DNA from: PCRC01 sp040384665
GTDB lineage: Bacteria > Pseudomonadota > Gammaproteobacteria > Burkholderiales > Burkholderiaceae_C
Length of the DNA: 58,780 nucleotides
Assembly: GCA_040384665.1 (NCBI GenBank)
Contig: JAZKIY010000037.1
Location: forward strand, 1 to 58,780
Reading direction: 5' to 3'
Positions within the stretch are counted from its first letter, which is position 1. Each line of letters starts with the position of its first letter. The position numbers and the translations under genes were made by a program. Of the stretch, positions 1 to 9,508 are shown piece by piece. A model generated the notes under the pieces. The model made no database searches. It was not told the DNA's origin and saw nothing but the letters and a program-made list of their open reading frames with translations.

Positions 1-28
1 GTTTAGGGACTTCGCGACGACGTGGCAT
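1..28 (-). CDS. rpsG: 30S ribosomal protein S7, first codons only (partial)
   Basis: Only the first nine codons are inside the window; read on the minus strand they give MPRRREVPK, the usual S7 start. A Shine-Dalgarno AAAGAGGTG lies five bases before the ATG (complement of 26-28). It follows rpsL in the same direction after about 214 bp, the standard str operon order (rpsL-rpsG-fusA-tuf); the rest lies beyond the left edge. Confidence 0.9.
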
Positions 29-242
29 TTTTTCACCTCTTTGCTTCAGTTGGCACCACAACAGCACAACGCTTTTGCAGCACCGCGAGAGTCATTTCAA
101 CCCTCACTTACTCGACCGGTGCAACCATTTGCACTTGGGTCACTTCGCTTGAAACACCTGCCACGGTGATTTTCAAGCACCTGTTTTGAAGAAGCCTTGC
201 GACCGCTTCTGGCGCGGGCAGTACAGCCCGAACCGGGTTGGC

Positions 243-620
243 TTATTTGGCCTTTGGCTTTTTCGCACCGTACTTGGAACGCGACTGCTTGCGGTCTTTC
301 ACGCCTTGCAAATCGAGCGAACCACGCACGATGTGGTAACGCACACCGGGCAAATCCTTGACACGGCCACCGCGCACCAGAACCACCGAGTGTTCCTGCA
401 GGTTGTGACCTTCACCGCCGATGTAGGAGATGATCTCGAAACCGTTGGTCAGGCGCACTTTGGCGACTTTACGCAGCGCCGAGTTCGGCTTTTTTGGCGT
501 CGTGGTGTACACACGGGTGCACACGCCGCGGCGCTGTGGCGAGTTTTGCATCGCAGGGCTTTTCGAGTTGATCTGTTCGACCTCGCGCCCCTGACGCACC
601 AATTGATTGATGGTTGGCAT
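243..620 (-). CDS. rpsL: 30S ribosomal protein S12
   Basis: A 125-residue protein of exactly the normal length for S12, a decoding-centre protein of the small ribosomal subunit. The conserved PKKPNSALRK segment carries Lys43, and GGRVKDLPGVRYH carries Lys88 followed by Asp89, the residue that is methylthiolated in many bacteria. Both lysines are wild type, so the sequence shows no streptomycin-resistance substitution at these sites. It is first gene of the str operon, with rpsG downstream. A strong promoter (695-723) drives it and leaves an untranslated leader of roughly 68 bases. The start ATG at 620 is certain from the conserved MPTINQLVR N-terminus. Confidence 0.98.
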   Translation of the reverse strand: MPTINQLVRQGREVEQINSKSPAMQNSPQRRGVCTRVYTTTPKKPNSALRKVAKVRLTNGFEIISYIGGEGHNLQEHSVVLVRGGRVKDLPGVRYHIVRGSLDLQGVKDRKQSRSKYGAKKPKAK

Positions 621-694
621 TAAAAAAACGTCCCTAAACGTCCAAAGAAAAAACGAAAACGTGAATCCCTTCGGGAAATCCCGAAAAGCCCATG

Positions 695-723
695 ACTATA
701 GCAGTTAGAGGGTTTTCACGCAA
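695..723 (-). promoter_or_regulatory. sigma-70 type promoter of rpsL / str operon
   Basis: On the minus strand TTGCGT (complement of 718-723) is followed after exactly 17 bases by TATAGT (complement of 695-700). Transcription would start near 688. Just downstream the leader carries a short palindrome (670-685, TTCGGGA / TCCCGAA) and then a T-rich run. It lies between the dacA stop (739) and rpsL. Confidence 0.7.
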
Positions 724-738
724 ATTGCGTGCACTGGC

Positions 739-1908
739 TCACTTTACCCAGAGGCGAATGGCGTCCCAGGCGCGGCCGATGAAAGAAGCCTGTTCGACCC
801 CTTCCAGCACAACCAGCGGCACATTGGCCAAAGCCTGGTCATTCAGCATGACCTTGAGCGTGCCAACCTGCTGGCCCTTGGTGAACGGCGCCACCAGCGG
901 GTCTGGCCGGACCACCTGGGTCTTGATGTTCTGGGCGCTGCCCGCAGGAATGGCCACCACCAGCGTTTCGGGACGGCCCAGCTTGAGGACGTTCTCCTTG
1001 CCCTTCCAGACCGCTGGCGTGGCCACCGGCTGGTTGGCCTCGAACAGCTTGACCCCCTCAAACGCGGTGTAACCCCAGTTCAACAGCTTTTGCGATTCGT
1101 TGGCACGGGCGTTCTCGCTGGATGCACCGAGCACGATGGACAGCAGGCGGCGGCCCTTGAGGTTGGGGAAGTCGCGCTTGGCGGTGGCAATCAGGCAGTA
1201 GCCCGCGGCGGCGGTGTGGCCGGTTTTCAGGCCGTCCACGGTGGGGTCGCGGAACAGCAGCAGGTTGCGGTTGGTGTCGTTGGCCGTCGGCGTGCCGGTG
1301 TAGCGGTACTTCTTGATGGCGTTGAACGCCACGTAGTCGGGGAATTCGCGCATCAGCTTGGCGGCCAGCAGGGCCAGGTCGCGCGCGGTGGTGGTGTGGC
1401 CGGGTTCGGTCAGGCCTTCGGGGTTCTTGTAGCTGGTGTTCGCCATGCCAATCGCTTTGGCCTGCTCGTTCATCAACTGCACAAAACGCTCCACAGAGCC
1501 CGCAACACCCTCGGCCAACGCCACGGTGGCATCGTTGCCGGACTGCACGACCATGCCTTTGATCAGGTCTTCCACTGGCACCATCATCTTGGGGTCGATG
1601 AACATGCGGGAGCCGGGCGTTTTCCAGGCACGCTCGCTGACAGGCAGCGTTTGCTTCAGGTCCATTTTCTTGGCGCGCAGCGCATCGAACACGATGTAGG
1701 CCGTCATCAGCTTGGTCAGCGATGCCGGCTCGACCGGCATGTCGATGTCTTTCGCCGCCAGTATCTGGTTGGCCGACACATCAAGGAGCATGTAGGCCCG
1801 GGCAGCGATCTCGGGCGCTTCGGGCGTTTGCGCACTTGCACTGAAAGCGACAGGAGCCAGAAGAGAGGCGAGTGTGAAGGCGCGCAGCGCCTGCAGAAAA
1901 CGTGTCAT
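739..1908 (-). CDS. dacA: D-alanyl-D-alanine carboxypeptidase (PBP5/6 type)
   Basis: A 389-residue low-molecular-weight penicillin-binding protein that removes the terminal D-Ala from peptidoglycan stem peptides in the periplasm. All three active-site motifs are present: SLTK with Ser63 and Lys66, SGN at 123-125 and KTG at 228-230. An N-terminal signal peptide ends near SASA (about residue 26). The C-terminus (RAWDAIRLWVK) is the amphipathic helix by which PBP5-like enzymes attach to the inner membrane. Length and domain order match DacA/DacC. It stands alone between the str operon and an alpha/beta hydrolase; dacA versus dacC cannot be decided from sequence alone. Confidence 0.93.
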   Translation of the reverse strand: MTRFLQALRAFTLASLLAPVAFSASAQTPEAPEIAARAYMLLDVSANQILAAKDIDMPVEPASLTKLMTAYIVFDALRAKKMDLKQTLPVSERAWKTPGSRMFIDPKMMVPVEDLIKGMVVQSGNDATVALAEGVAGSVERFVQLMNEQAKAIGMANTSYKNPEGLTEPGHTTTARDLALLAAKLMREFPDYVAFNAIKKYRYTGTPTANDTNRNLLLFRDPTVDGLKTGHTAAAGYCLIATAKRDFPNLKGRRLLSIVLGASSENARANESQKLLNWGYTAFEGVKLFEANQPVATPAVWKGKENVLKLGRPETLVVAIPAGSAQNIKTQVVRPDPLVAPFTKGQQVGTLKVMLNDQALANVPLVVLEGVEQASFIGRAWDAIRLWVK

Positions 1909-1954
1909 GGGGGGTGTCTGTGTGAAAACGGGGTGGGCAAGCCACCCGCAGGCT

Positions 1955-2590
1955 TCAGGATTGGAGGTGTCGGACCACCAATTGCTTCAAAAGCGGCAAT
2001 TGTCCATGAAAGAAGTGGCCGCCACCCGGAACGACGGTCACGGGCAGCAACTGCGGCCGCGCCCAGTCCATCACCGCGGCCAGCGGCACGGTGTCGTCGT
2101 GCTCGCCGTGCACGACCAGCGTGCGCTCGTGCAAAGCCTCGGGCACGGCGGCCACCGCAAACCGGGACGCGGCCGTACCGACCAAAACAAGCTTTTCAAG
2201 CGCGTACCGGTCCAGCAAGGCCACGGCCGCGTGGCTGGTGACAAAGGCGCCAAAAGAGAAGCCCGCCAGGGCCAGGGGTCCGCCGGGCGCGTCGCCCTGG
2301 GTGGCATGCGCCACCACCGCCAGCAGGTCGTCGCGCTCACCCTGGCCGTCGTCGTACGCGCCAACGCTTTGTCCCACGCCGCGGAAGTTGAAGCGCCAGG
2401 CATCCCACCCGCACTGCACAAAAGCACGCGCCAGGGTTTGCACAACTTTGTTGTCCAGCGTGCCACCAAACAACGGGTGGGGGTGAGCGACCACTGCGGC
2501 GCCGCGCCTCGCACCGGCTGCACTGTCTCGTGCGACTTCCAGCAGGCCCGCCGGGCCTGGGATGGTGAAACGCTCGGTCTGTGCGTTCAT
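1955..2590 (-). CDS. alpha/beta hydrolase (COG2945-like, dienelactone-hydrolase fold)
   Basis: A 211-residue serine hydrolase. The nucleophile elbow GFSFGA places Ser112, the acid is likely Asp165 in HGEHDDTVP, and the catalytic His is His192 in GGGHFFHG. The N-terminal HPHPLFGGTLDNKVVQ motif is typical of the COG2945 family, whose substrates are poorly known. The start at 2590 (MNAQTERFTI) is preferred because its ATG overlaps the xthA stop by four bases (ATGA), so the two are translationally coupled. An upstream in-frame ATG at 2764 would lie deep inside xthA. No signal peptide, so probably cytoplasmic. Confidence 0.85.
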   Translation of the reverse strand: MNAQTERFTIPGPAGLLEVARDSAAGARRGAAVVAHPHPLFGGTLDNKVVQTLARAFVQCGWDAWRFNFRGVGQSVGAYDDGQGERDDLLAVVAHATQGDAPGGPLALAGFSFGAFVTSHAAVALLDRYALEKLVLVGTAASRFAVAAVPEALHERTLVVHGEHDDTVPLAAVMDWARPQLLPVTVVPGGGHFFHGQLPLLKQLVVRHLQS

Positions 2591-3390
2591 GCTGCGCCCT
2601 TCAGGCTCAGGTCGTAGCCAATGGTGATGGGCGCGTGGTCGGAAAAGCGTTCGGCCTTGTAAATGGCTTCGGTGCGGGCCAACGCGGCCAGGGTGGGCGT
2701 GGCGAGGTGGTAATCGAGCCGCCAACCCACGTTGTTGGCCCAGGCCTGGCCACGGTTGCTCCACCAGGTGTAGGCGGCGTCGGTGGTGGTGGGCTGGAGC
2801 TGGCGGTAGACGTCGACCAGCCCGGCGTCGGTCAGCAACTGGGTCATCCAGGCGCGCTCCTCGGGCAAAAAGCCGCTGTTTTTCTGGTTGCTGCGCCAGT
2901 TCTTCAGGTCAATCTGCTGGTGCGCGATGTTGACGTCGCCGCAGAGGATGAATTCGCGCCCTTGTTTGAGCTGTTGCAGATGGGGGTAAAAAGCGGCCAG
3001 AAAGCGGAATTTGGCCTGCTGCCGGTCGTCCCCCGACGAGCCGCTGGGAAAGTAGGCGCTGATGAGCGACAACTTGCGCGCGGGCGTGTCAAACCGCAGT
3101 TCCACATAGCGGCCTTCGGCGTCGAATTCGGGGCAGCCGAAGCCGACCACCACGTCGCTCGGTGCATGGCGGGTGTAAATGCCCACGCCCGAGTAGCCCT
3201 TTTTGCCGGCGAAATGGAAATGCCCGTGCAGGCCAGACAGTGACTCGAAGCGGCCCAGCATGTCGTCGCTCACGGCCTTGAGCTCCTGCACACAAATACA
3301 ATCGGGCTGGTTTTTGTCCAGCCACGCTTCCAGCCCCTTGTTGGTGGCGGAGCGGATGCCGTTGAGGTTGAGGCTGGTCAGTTTGAACAA
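2587..3390 (-). CDS. xthA: exodeoxyribonuclease III
   Basis: A Mg-dependent AP endonuclease and 3' repair exonuclease of the exonuclease-endonuclease-phosphatase family. Visible motifs are LTSLNLNGIRSA at the start, CVQELKA with the metal-binding Glu, GDVNIAH, WRLDYHLA and the terminal SDHAPI with the catalytic Asp-His. I chose the TTG at 3390, which yields MFKLTSLNLNG, the usual family N-terminus, and has GGGAG five bases upstream. An ATG at 3411 (MTDMGASLFK) is open but would lie inside pyrE and lacks a good ribosome site. Length is then 267 residues, normal for the family. It starts back to back with pyrE. Confidence 0.9.
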   Translation of the reverse strand: MFKLTSLNLNGIRSATNKGLEAWLDKNQPDCICVQELKAVSDDMLGRFESLSGLHGHFHFAGKKGYSGVGIYTRHAPSDVVVGFGCPEFDAEGRYVELRFDTPARKLSLISAYFPSGSSGDDRQQAKFRFLAAFYPHLQQLKQGREFILCGDVNIAHQQIDLKNWRSNQKNSGFLPEERAWMTQLLTDAGLVDVYRQLQPTTTDAAYTWWSNRGQAWANNVGWRLDYHLATPTLAALARTEAIYKAERFSDHAPITIGYDLSLKGAA

Positions 3391-3400
3391 GGAAGCTCCC

Positions 3401-4108
3401 ATGTCAGTCAATGCAGGTCAGGGCAACGTGGCCGACACGCTGTCGCTGGATTTTGTGCAGTTCGCGCTCGGCGCGGGGGTGCTGCGGTTCGGTGAATTCA
3501 AGACCAAGGCGGGGCGACTGTCGCCCTATTTCTTCAACGCCGGGCTATTTGACGATGGCGCCAAGCTGGGCCACCTCGCTGAATTTTATGCGCGGCGCCT
3601 GCTGGCCAGCGGCATCGAGTTCGACATGATCTTCGGGCCCGCTTACAAAGGCATTCCGCTGGCCGCGGCGGTGGCCATTGAGTTGGCGCGGCTGGGTCGC
3701 AATGTGCCGTTCGCCTACAACCGCAAGGAAGCCAAAGCCCACGGCGAAGGCGGCACGCTGGTGGGTGCGCCGCTGCGCGGCCGGGTGCTGGTCGTGGACG
3801 ACGTGATGTCGGCCGGTACCGCCGTGCGGGAGTCGATTGCCATCATCCAGGCCACTGGCGCCACGCCACACGCGGTGGCGATTGCGCTGGACCGGCAGGA
3901 AATGGCCACCGAGAACGGCGCCGACGTGCCGTACAGCGCGGTGCAGTATGTGCGCAACCAGCTTGGCTTGCAGGTTTGCGCCATCGCCACCCTCTCGGAC
4001 GTCTTGCAACACCTGGCCCAACAGCCTTACGATGGCAGCACGATGCCATACCAAGCCGAACACCACCAGCGCGTGCTGGCCTACCGGGAGCGCTATGGCG
4101 TGGAGTGA
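3401..4108 (+). CDS. pyrE: orotate phosphoribosyltransferase
   Basis: A 235-residue enzyme that converts orotate and PRPP to orotidine 5'-monophosphate in pyrimidine synthesis. The PRPP-binding loop VVDDVMSAGT is at residues 131-140, the substrate loop KEAKAHGEGG at 109-118 and the KTKAGRLSPYFFNAG region at 34-48. The ATG at 3401 is preceded by AAGGAAG with a five-base spacer. That ribosome site lies directly over the TTG start of xthA on the other strand, so the two genes share about ten bases of 5' region. Its 3' end overlaps the next gene by 14 bases. Confidence 0.96.
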   Translation: MSVNAGQGNVADTLSLDFVQFALGAGVLRFGEFKTKAGRLSPYFFNAGLFDDGAKLGHLAEFYARRLLASGIEFDMIFGPAYKGIPLAAAVAIELARLGRNVPFAYNRKEAKAHGEGGTLVGAPLRGRVLVVDDVMSAGTAVRESIAIIQATGATPHAVAIALDRQEMATENGADVPYSAVQYVRNQLGLQVCAIATLSDVLQHLAQQPYDGSTMPYQAEHHQRVLAYRERYGVE

Positions 4109-4811
4109 GGCGCCCTTTTGGGTCCCTCACCGCACCGGCACGCGCTGGCTTGCTGGCCTGCCCGTGGCCTTGGCGCTGGCCGCCAGCGCCCAGACAAACG
4201 GCATTTACACCTGTGTGGATGGCCATGGCAACCGGCTGACGGCCGACCGCCCGATTCCGGCCTGCCTGGACCGGGAACAGCGTGTGCTGAACCCGAGTGG
4301 CACCGTTCAGCGCCATGTGCCACCGGAACCGACCGCCGTGGAACGCGCCCAGCAGGCCGAACGCGAGCGGCTGGCGGCGCTGGCACGCGACCAAAAGCAG
4401 AAAGAGCGTCAGCGGGAACAGGCCCTGGTCGTGCGTTACCCCAACCAGGCCGCCCACGACAAGGAACGAGAGGCGGTGCTGGCGCAGATTGGCGAACGCA
4501 TCAAGACCGCGCAGCTGCGGCTGGACGACCTGGCCAAGCAGCGCAACATGGCCGAACTGGAGCTGGAGTTCTACAAGGCCGACCCGGCCAGAGCACCTGC
4601 TGCGCTGAAACGGCAACTGGTGGACATTGACGGCAGCGCGGCCGCCCAAAAACGCTTTGTTGCCGAGCAGGAGGCCGAGAAACTGCGCGTGCAGCAGCGT
4701 TTTGACGAAGAGCGCGAGCGCCTGCGCGCTCTGTGGTCGCGGGACCCGGTTCCAGCGGCACCAGCAGCCTCCGCACCGGCGATTTCAAGCCAAATCGCTC
4801 CTCAGCCTTAG
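4095..4811 (+). CDS. DUF4124-like exported coiled-coil protein
   Basis: A 238-residue protein, function unknown. A signal peptide covers roughly residues 1-33 (LPVALALAASAQ), followed by a DUF4124-like stretch IYTCVDGHGNRLTADRPIPAC and a long charged helical region rich in Glu, Arg and Gln (about 75-215) that should form a coiled coil. The last ten or so codons (ISSQIAPQP) lie in a copy of the interspersed repeat described at 4782-4848, so the C-terminus appears to be repeat-derived. The ATG at 4095 overlaps pyrE by 14 bases and has GGGAG four bases upstream, suggesting coupling to pyrE. Confidence 0.8.
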   Translation: MAWSEAPFWVPHRTGTRWLAGLPVALALAASAQTNGIYTCVDGHGNRLTADRPIPACLDREQRVLNPSGTVQRHVPPEPTAVERAQQAERERLAALARDQKQKERQREQALVVRYPNQAAHDKEREAVLAQIGERIKTAQLRLDDLAKQRNMAELELEFYKADPARAPAALKRQLVDIDGSAAAQKRFVAEQEAEKLRVQQRFDEERERLRALWSRDPVPAAPAASAPAISSQIAPQP

Positions 4812-4848
4812 TGAAACCTGACAACATTGCTATTTATTCAATAGCAAT
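4782..4848 (+). repeat. interspersed repeat, copy A
   Basis: One of five related ~65-bp elements. It begins ATTTCAAGCCAAATCGCTC, has the core AGCCTTAGTGAAAC and ends with a hairpin ATTGCTATT / AATAGCAAT (4826-4834 and 4840-4848, loop of five). The first 30 bases encode the C-terminus and stop of the upstream gene. Sister copies: 19418-19485, 25352-25421, 40742-40803 (inverted), 43865-43933. Confidence 0.85.
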
Positions 4849-4856
4849 GCACAGCA

Positions 4857-6347
4857 TCATCCCAGCTTTTGCTTCAACAGCGCGTTGACCTGCGCTGGGT
4901 TGCCCTTGCCCTTGGTGGCCTTCATGGCTTGGCCGACCAGCGCGTTGAAGGCCTTCTCCTTGCCCGCCTTGTACTGCGCCACGTTGTCGGCGTTGGCGGC
5001 CAACACGGCGTCGATGATGCTCTCCAACTCGCCGGTGTCGCTCATTTGCTTCAGGCCCTTGGCGTCGATGACGGCGTCCACCTCGGTGCCATCGCCCGTC
5101 CACAGCGCGTCAAACACCTGTTTCGCCGCGTTGTTGGAAACGGTGCCATCGGCAATGCGGCCCACCAGCTGCGCCAGTTGCGCGGCGCTGACCGGCGAAG
5201 CCGCGATGCCAGCATCTTGCGTGTTGAGCCTGCGCGACAGCTCGCCCATGACCCAGTTGCTCACCAGCTTCGGGCTGCCACTGGCCTTGGCCGCCGCCTC
5301 AAAGTAGGCGCCCATCGCTTGGCTTTGTGTCAGCGTGGTCGCGTCGTATTCCGGCAAGCCGTAGTCGGCCACAAAACGCGCGGCCATCGCACGCGGCAGC
5401 TCGGGCATTTGCGCTTTCACGCGGGCCACCCAGTCGTCGGCGATCACCAGCGGCGGCAAATCGGGGTCGGGGAAGTAGCGGTAGTCGGCGGCGTCTTCCT
5501 TGGTGCGCATCGCACGGGTCTCGCCGGTGTCGGGGTTGAACAGCACGGTGGCCTGCTGGATCGCATGGCCGTCTTCGATCTGCTCGATCTGCCAGCGGAT
5601 TTCGTAGTCGATGGCCTGCTGCATGAACTTGAAACTGTTCAGGTTCTTGATCTCGCGCCGGGTGCCCAGCGGCTGGCCGGGCTTGCGCACCGACACGTTG
5701 GCGTCGCAGCGGAAGCTGCCTTCCTGCATGTTGCCATCGCAGATGCCGATCCAGGTGACGATTTTGTGCAGCTCTTTGGCATAAGCCACCGCCTCGGCGC
5801 TGGAGCGCATGTCGGGCTCGGTGACGATTTCCAGCAACGGCGTGCCGGCGCGGTTCAGGTCGATGCCCGATTGGCCAATGAAGTCTTCGTGGAGCGATTT
5901 GCCGGCATCTTCTTCCAGGTGCGCGCGCACCAGCCGCACCGACTTTTTCTCGTCGCCGAGGAAGAACTCGACCGAGCCACCCTGCACCACCGGAATCTCG
6001 AACTGGCTGATCTGGTAGCCCTTGGGCAGATCGGGGTAGAAGTAGTTCTTGCGGGCAAAAATGCTGCGCGGCGCCACATGGGCGCCGATGGCCAGGCCGA
6101 ACTGGATGGCGCGTTCGACCGCGCCTTTGTTCATCACCGGCAGCGTGCCCGGCAGCGCCAGATCCACCGCGCAGGCCTGCGTGTTGGGCTCGGCGCCGAA
6201 GGCGGTGGAGGCGCGGCTGAAAATCTTGCTTTCCGTGGAAAGCTGCGTGTGTGTCTCGAAGCCGATGATGACTTCGTACCCGCTGACCAGCGGGCCAGTG
6301 GGACGGCCCTGTTGCTGGGCTTCAAAGGTGTTCACGGTCTCACTCAT
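4857..6347 (-). CDS. gatB: aspartyl/glutamyl-tRNA amidotransferase subunit B
   Basis: A 496-residue subunit of GatCAB, the complex that amidates misacylated Glu-tRNA(Gln) and/or Asp-tRNA(Asn). Characteristic segments are GYEVIIGFETHTQLSTESK near residues 23-41, the LPKGYQISQFEIPV metal/ammonia-channel region and DLNRAGTPLLEIVTEPD. The C-terminal ~150 residues match the YqeY-like tail domain. Reading minus strand, it begins one base after the gatA stop, so it is the last gene of a gatC-gatA-gatB operon. The stop sits just beyond repeat copy A. Confidence 0.97.
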   Translation of the reverse strand: MSETVNTFEAQQQGRPTGPLVSGYEVIIGFETHTQLSTESKIFSRASTAFGAEPNTQACAVDLALPGTLPVMNKGAVERAIQFGLAIGAHVAPRSIFARKNYFYPDLPKGYQISQFEIPVVQGGSVEFFLGDEKKSVRLVRAHLEEDAGKSLHEDFIGQSGIDLNRAGTPLLEIVTEPDMRSSAEAVAYAKELHKIVTWIGICDGNMQEGSFRCDANVSVRKPGQPLGTRREIKNLNSFKFMQQAIDYEIRWQIEQIEDGHAIQQATVLFNPDTGETRAMRTKEDAADYRYFPDPDLPPLVIADDWVARVKAQMPELPRAMAARFVADYGLPEYDATTLTQSQAMGAYFEAAAKASGSPKLVSNWVMGELSRRLNTQDAGIAASPVSAAQLAQLVGRIADGTVSNNAAKQVFDALWTGDGTEVDAVIDAKGLKQMSDTGELESIIDAVLAANADNVAQYKAGKEKAFNALVGQAMKATKGKGNPAQVNALLKQKLG

Positions 6348-6348
6348 C

Positions 6349-7815
<1,467 letters not shown>

Positions 7816-7821
7816 GCGGGT

Positions 7822-8121
7822 TTACTCAATCACTTTCGGCACGAGGAACAACCCGCGCTCCACAGCTGGCGCGCTCTTCTGGTTGGCCTCGCGCTGGTTG
7901 GGCTCGCTGGCCACATCGTCGCGCAGGCGCAGCGTGATGTCCTGCACCGCGCCAACCGGGTGCGACAGCGGGGCTATGCCGGTGGTATCGACCGCGCGCA
8001 TTTGCTCAACGATGCCGAAAAACTGGTTCAACTGGGCGAGCAGGCGCGCACTTTCGTCGCCGCGAAGCTCTAACCGAGCCAGGTTGGCAATGCGGTCAAT
8101 GTCTGCAGAAGTCAGGGCCAT
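7822..8121 (-). CDS. gatC: aspartyl/glutamyl-tRNA amidotransferase subunit C
   Basis: A 99-residue small subunit that wraps around GatA and GatB and stabilises the complex. The N-terminus MALTSADIDRIANLARLEL is typical, followed by LNQFFGIVEQM and the tail ERGLFLVPKVIE. The ATG at 8121 is chosen because the conserved family start begins there; the frame remains open upstream to 8295 but that part has no family resemblance. First gene of the gatCAB operon, divergent from mreB; its promoter is probably at 8227-8256. Confidence 0.95.
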   Translation of the reverse strand: MALTSADIDRIANLARLELRGDESARLLAQLNQFFGIVEQMRAVDTTGIAPLSHPVGAVQDITLRLRDDVASEPNQREANQKSAPAVERGLFLVPKVIE

Positions 8122-8226
8122 AAGCTTGCGAGGGGTTACAAAAGAGTTGGGGTGGGGCGGTGGGTGGCGGCTGGAATCGGGCCAGAATGCGGGCGTTTTG
8201 CGCCAGCCGCCACAGGGCAATGCGGT

Positions 8227-8256
8227 ATTATCCCGCCTTTGATGCATCAGCTTCAA
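8227..8256 (-). promoter_or_regulatory. probable promoter of gatCAB
   Basis: Minus strand TTGAAG (complement of 8251-8256), an 18-base spacer, then GATAAT (complement of 8227-8232). Transcription would start near 8220, about 100 bases before the gatC ATG. I saw no equally clear promoter for mreB on the plus strand of this 249-bp divergent spacer. Confidence 0.5.
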
Positions 8257-8370
8257 AATGGTGTGCAATGCGCAAAAAAGCGCGTTACCACCCACGATCT
8301 GACTTTATTGACCCGTTAAATACAGGGTGACCGGACGCCGAAGCGCGCCCGGTGCCCGAGAGGATTTTCA

Positions 8371-9414
8371 ATGTTCGGAGCATTCAGTCGGTACTTCTCC
8401 ACCGACCTGGCGATTGACCTGGGTACCGCCAACACCCTGATTTACGTTCGCGGCAAAGGCATTGTGCTTGACGAGCCGTCGGTCGTTGCGATCCGCCACG
8501 AAGGCGGTCCACAGGGCAAAAAAACCATCCAGGCCGTTGGCAAGGAAGCCAAGGCCATGCTGGGCAAGGTGCCGGGCAACATCGAGGCGATCCGCCCGAT
8601 GAAGGACGGCGTGATCGCCGACTTCACCGTCACCGAGCAGATGCTCAAGCAGTTCATCAAGATGGTGCACCCGCGCTCGGTGTTGCGGCCGAGCCCGCGC
8701 ATCATCATCTGCGTGCCCTGCGGCTCGACCCAGGTCGAGCGCCGCGCGATCCGCGAATCGGCACTCGGCGCCGGTGCTTCTGACGTTTACCTGATCGAAG
8801 AACCCATGGCCGCCGCGATCGGTGCCGGCCTGCCGGTGGCCGAGGCCAGCGGCTCGATGGTGGTGGACATCGGCGGTGGCACCACCGAGGTCGGCGTCAT
8901 CAGCCTGGGCGGTATGGTCTACAAGGGCAGTGTGCGCGTCGGCGGCGACCGTTTCGACGAAGCCATCATCAACTACATCCGCCGCAACTACGGCATGCTG
9001 ATTGGCGAGCCCACGGCCGAAGCCATCAAGAAAAAGATCGGCTCTGCCTTTCCGGGCAGCGAGGTCAAGGAGATCGAGGTCAAGGGCCGCAACCTGTCCG
9101 AAGGCGTGCCGCGCAGCTTCACCATCTCCAGCAACGAGATTCTGGAAGCGCTGACCGACCCGATCAACAACATCGTCAGCGCCGTGAAGAACGCGCTCGA
9201 ATACACGCCACCCGAACTCGGCGCCGACATCGCCGAACGCGGCATGATGCTGACCGGTGGCGGCGCACTGCTGCGCGACCTCGACCGCCTGCTGGCCGAA
9301 GAAACCGGTCTGCCGGTGCTGGTGGCCGAAGACCCATTGACCTGCGTGGTGCGCGGTTGCGGCATTGCGCTGGAGAAGATGGACCAGCTCGGAGGCATCT
9401 TCACCAACGAGTAA
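8371..9414 (+). CDS. mreB: rod shape-determining actin homologue MreB
   Basis: A 347-residue actin-like ATPase that forms membrane-bound filaments and guides lateral cell-wall synthesis. Nucleotide-binding motifs are DLGTANTLIY (phosphate 1), VVDIGGGTTEVGVISLGG (phosphate 2) and LTGGGALL (adenosine). The N-terminal MFGAFSRYFSTD is the short amphipathic membrane-contact segment. A GAGAGGA ribosome site precedes the ATG. It opens an mreB-mreC-mreD-mrdA cluster, with a terminator-like hairpin between mreB and mreC. Confidence 0.98.
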   Translation: MFGAFSRYFSTDLAIDLGTANTLIYVRGKGIVLDEPSVVAIRHEGGPQGKKTIQAVGKEAKAMLGKVPGNIEAIRPMKDGVIADFTVTEQMLKQFIKMVHPRSVLRPSPRIIICVPCGSTQVERRAIRESALGAGASDVYLIEEPMAAAIGAGLPVAEASGSMVVDIGGGTTEVGVISLGGMVYKGSVRVGGDRFDEAIINYIRRNYGMLIGEPTAEAIKKKIGSAFPGSEVKEIEVKGRNLSEGVPRSFTISSNEILEALTDPINNIVSAVKNALEYTPPELGADIAERGMMLTGGGALLRDLDRLLAEETGLPVLVAEDPLTCVVRGCGIALEKMDQLGGIFTNE

Positions 9415-9444
9415 ACCAAGGGCAACCTGGTACTCGACAAATCC

Positions 9445-9477
9445 GCCGGCCCACCCGATGATGTGGCCGGCTTTTTT
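9445..9477 (+). terminator. intra-operon terminator / attenuator after mreB
   Basis: GCCGGC plus CAC (9445-9454) can pair with GTG plus GCCGGC (9463-9471) with one bulged C, followed at once by TTTTTT (9472-9477). This is a good intrinsic terminator form on the plus strand, placed 31 bases beyond the mreB stop and 32 bases before mreC. Partial read-through would give more MreB than MreC/MreD. Confidence 0.65.
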
Positions 9478-9508
9478 AATTCCCCATTCACGCGTTCACT
9501 GAACCGTC

